Assembly: GCF_013001275.1 (NCBI RefSeq)
Contig: NZ_JABDMV010000103.1
Span: forward strand, 1 to 64,000
Length of the DNA stretch: 64,000 nt
Source: Flaviramulus sp.
Lineage (GTDB): Bacteria; Bacteroidota; Bacteroidia; Flavobacteriales; Flavobacteriaceae
Reading direction: 5' to 3'
Shown here: positions 62,925 through 64,000 of the stretch, in pieces
Position numbering within the stretch: the stretch's first letter is position 1
How the letters are laid out: each line of letters begins with the position of its first letter
The notes under the pieces: model-generated
The model's database searches: none
Told to the model about the DNA's origin: nothing
What the model saw: the letters and a program-made list of their open reading frames with translations, nothing else
Translations under genes and position numbers: made by a program

Positions 62925-63827
62925 ATGAGAGCACTAGTAATTTCAGGGGGAGGAAGTAAAGGGGCATTTGCTGGTGGTGTCGCACAACATCTTATTCAAG
63001 ATTTAAATAGAACGTATCAATTATTTATTGGCACTTCTACAGGAAGCTTAATGGTTTCGCATTTAGCTATAAATAAAATCGAAAAAATTAAATCCGTTTA
63101 CACCAATGTCAATAACGATAGTATTTTTAATGTATGTCCCTTTAAAATTATAAATAAGCATGGTACACAAAATATTAAAATTAATCATTTTAACGTGCTT
63201 AAAAATATTCTTAAAGGGAGCAAAACATTTGGCGAAAGTTTCAACTTAAAAAAGTTAATAAAAGATACCATTTCCTTAGAAGAGTTTACACAATTGAAAA
63301 ATTCAACGCTCGATATTGTAGTCACGGTATCCAATTTATCACTAAATCAAGTTGAGTATAAATCGTTAAAAGATTACGATTATGAAGAATTTTGTGATTG
63401 GATTTGGATTTCTTGTAATTATACACCTTTTATGACCTTGGTAAAAAAAAATGGATGCGAATACGCCGATGGTGGAATGGGTAATATGGTGCCTATTGAA
63501 GAAGCCATTCGGCGCGGAGCAACTATAGTTGATGCCATTATTTTGCAAACAGAAGTGAATCAATTAAATAGAATGCCTTCTAAAAACCCTTTCTCCTTAT
63601 TAACGAATATGTTCGCGTTCATGCTTGATCGTATTGAATCTCAAAACATAAAAATTGGTAAATTTGTGGCATCCAACAATAATGCTATTATTAATTTTTA
63701 TTATGCCCCAACCGTTTTAACAACAAATTCTTTGATTTTTGATAAGGAAAAAATGACAAATTGGTGGCAGGATGGATATAATTTTGCTAAATTTAAAAAT
63801 CAAGAAGTAAGCCCTTTAGAGAATTAA
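62925..63827 (+). CDS. Patatin-like phospholipase, copy 1
   Basis: A 300-residue lipid acyl hydrolase from the ATG at 62925, 2 bp after the aminopeptidase stop. The oxyanion-hole loop is SGGGSKGAFAGG (7-18), the nucleophile is S38 in GTSTG, and the second catalytic residue is Asp in ADGGMGN. There is no signal peptide, so it is cytoplasmic or membrane-associated. The frame extends upstream to 62880, but that overlaps the previous gene. A second, closely similar gene begins 89 bp downstream. Confidence 0.9.
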   Translation: MRALVISGGGSKGAFAGGVAQHLIQDLNRTYQLFIGTSTGSLMVSHLAINKIEKIKSVYTNVNNDSIFNVCPFKIINKHGTQNIKINHFNVLKNILKGSKTFGESFNLKKLIKDTISLEEFTQLKNSTLDIVVTVSNLSLNQVEYKSLKDYDYEEFCDWIWISCNYTPFMTLVKKNGCEYADGGMGNMVPIEEAIRRGATIVDAIILQTEVNQLNRMPSKNPFSLLTNMFAFMLDRIESQNIKIGKFVASNNNAIINFYYAPTVLTTNSLIFDKEKMTNWWQDGYNFAKFKNQEVSPLEN

Positions 63828-63916
63828 AAAAAAAACTAATTACAAAATTTATACATCACATTAAAAATGATAAAAACAGCATTTATTACTAATTTAAAAT
63901 TAATAATTTTTAATAT

Positions 63917-64000
63917 ATGAAAGCATTAGTAATTTCTGGAGGCGGAAGTAAAGGAGCCTATGCGGGAGGCGTTGCTCAATATTTAATTGAAGAGGAAGGA
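63917..64000 (+). CDS. Patatin-like phospholipase, copy 2, cut by window edge
   Basis: Only the first 28 codons are visible. They read MKALVISGGGSKGAYAGGVA and then QYLIEEEG, nearly identical to the start of the gene at 62925 (MRALVISGGGSKGAFAGGVA). The oxyanion loop GGGSKG is present; the nucleophile lies beyond the edge. It is evidently a tandem duplicate. Confidence 0.85.
   Translation, partial: MKALVISGGGSKGAYAGGVAQYLIEEEG

Overview
The window is AT-rich chromosomal DNA of a member of the Bacteroidota, most probably the family Flavobacteriaceae. Evidence: promoter cores of the TAnnTTTG type, few Shine-Dalgarno sequences, and family-typical genes such as bshA, a SusC-free lptD/ridA pair, DUF4159, a THUMP-like methyltransferase, a GH3/beta-lactamase fusion and a Smr-less MutS2. 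No rRNA, tRNA, CRISPR array, prophage or transposase gene was seen.

Region 1 (about 0.4-17.1 kb) is the most unusual part. It carries a sensor kinase with a FixL-like PAS domain and a response regulator whose output is a Crp/FNR-type cNMP-HTH module. Around them lie a universal stress protein, a CBS protein, a PNPOx-like flavoprotein, a P1B-4 metal ATPase, a CDP-alcohol phosphatidyltransferase, a thioredoxin, a phasin-like protein next to an ABC1/UbiB kinase, a repetitive coiled-coil protein and a MlaE-MlaF-MlaD lipid transport operon. Eight promoters share one layout: an FNR-type box TGATnnnnATCA (one copy with one mismatch) centred exactly 33 bp from the centre of a TAnnTTTG-like -7 element. 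This is the geometry of class II (-41.5) Crp/FNR activation. A ninth box fits with a weaker -7. One of the promoters appears to drive a ~210-nt non-coding RNA. I infer a two-component, low-oxygen or redox dormancy regulon, similar in content to the mycobacterial DosR regulon but built from FixL-like and FNR-like parts.

Region 2 (17.2-24.2 kb) holds an L,D-transpeptidase and a leftward run of housekeeping genes: tsaD, ppiC, rsmE, DUF4159, trmH-like, AI-2E family and THUMP-like methyltransferase. Region 3 (24.4-33.5 kb) has tamB, pfkA, gap, an N-acetylglucosamine-kinase-like gene and a hybrid histidine kinase whose phospho-acceptor histidine is replaced by tyrosine. Region 4 (33.5-43 kb) has ridA and lptD facing an amidase, an MCE protein, two Fe-S proteins and serB. 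The two Fe-S genes are separated by a 92-bp nested-palindrome repeat.

Region 5 (43-58 kb) contains the GH3/serine hydrolase fusion, bshA, a beta-barrel protein, a YdiJ-like FAD/Fe-S dehydrogenase, aroC, a second intergenic inverted-repeat element, a YedK/HMCES-type protein, a dicarboxylate symporter, a mercaptopyruvate-type sulfurtransferase, a DCC protein and mutS2. Region 6 (58-64 kb) has miaE, recG, an M1 aminopeptidase and two tandem patatin-like genes, the second cut by the right edge.

All calls come from reading the sequence. Family names rest on recognised motifs, not on database searches.
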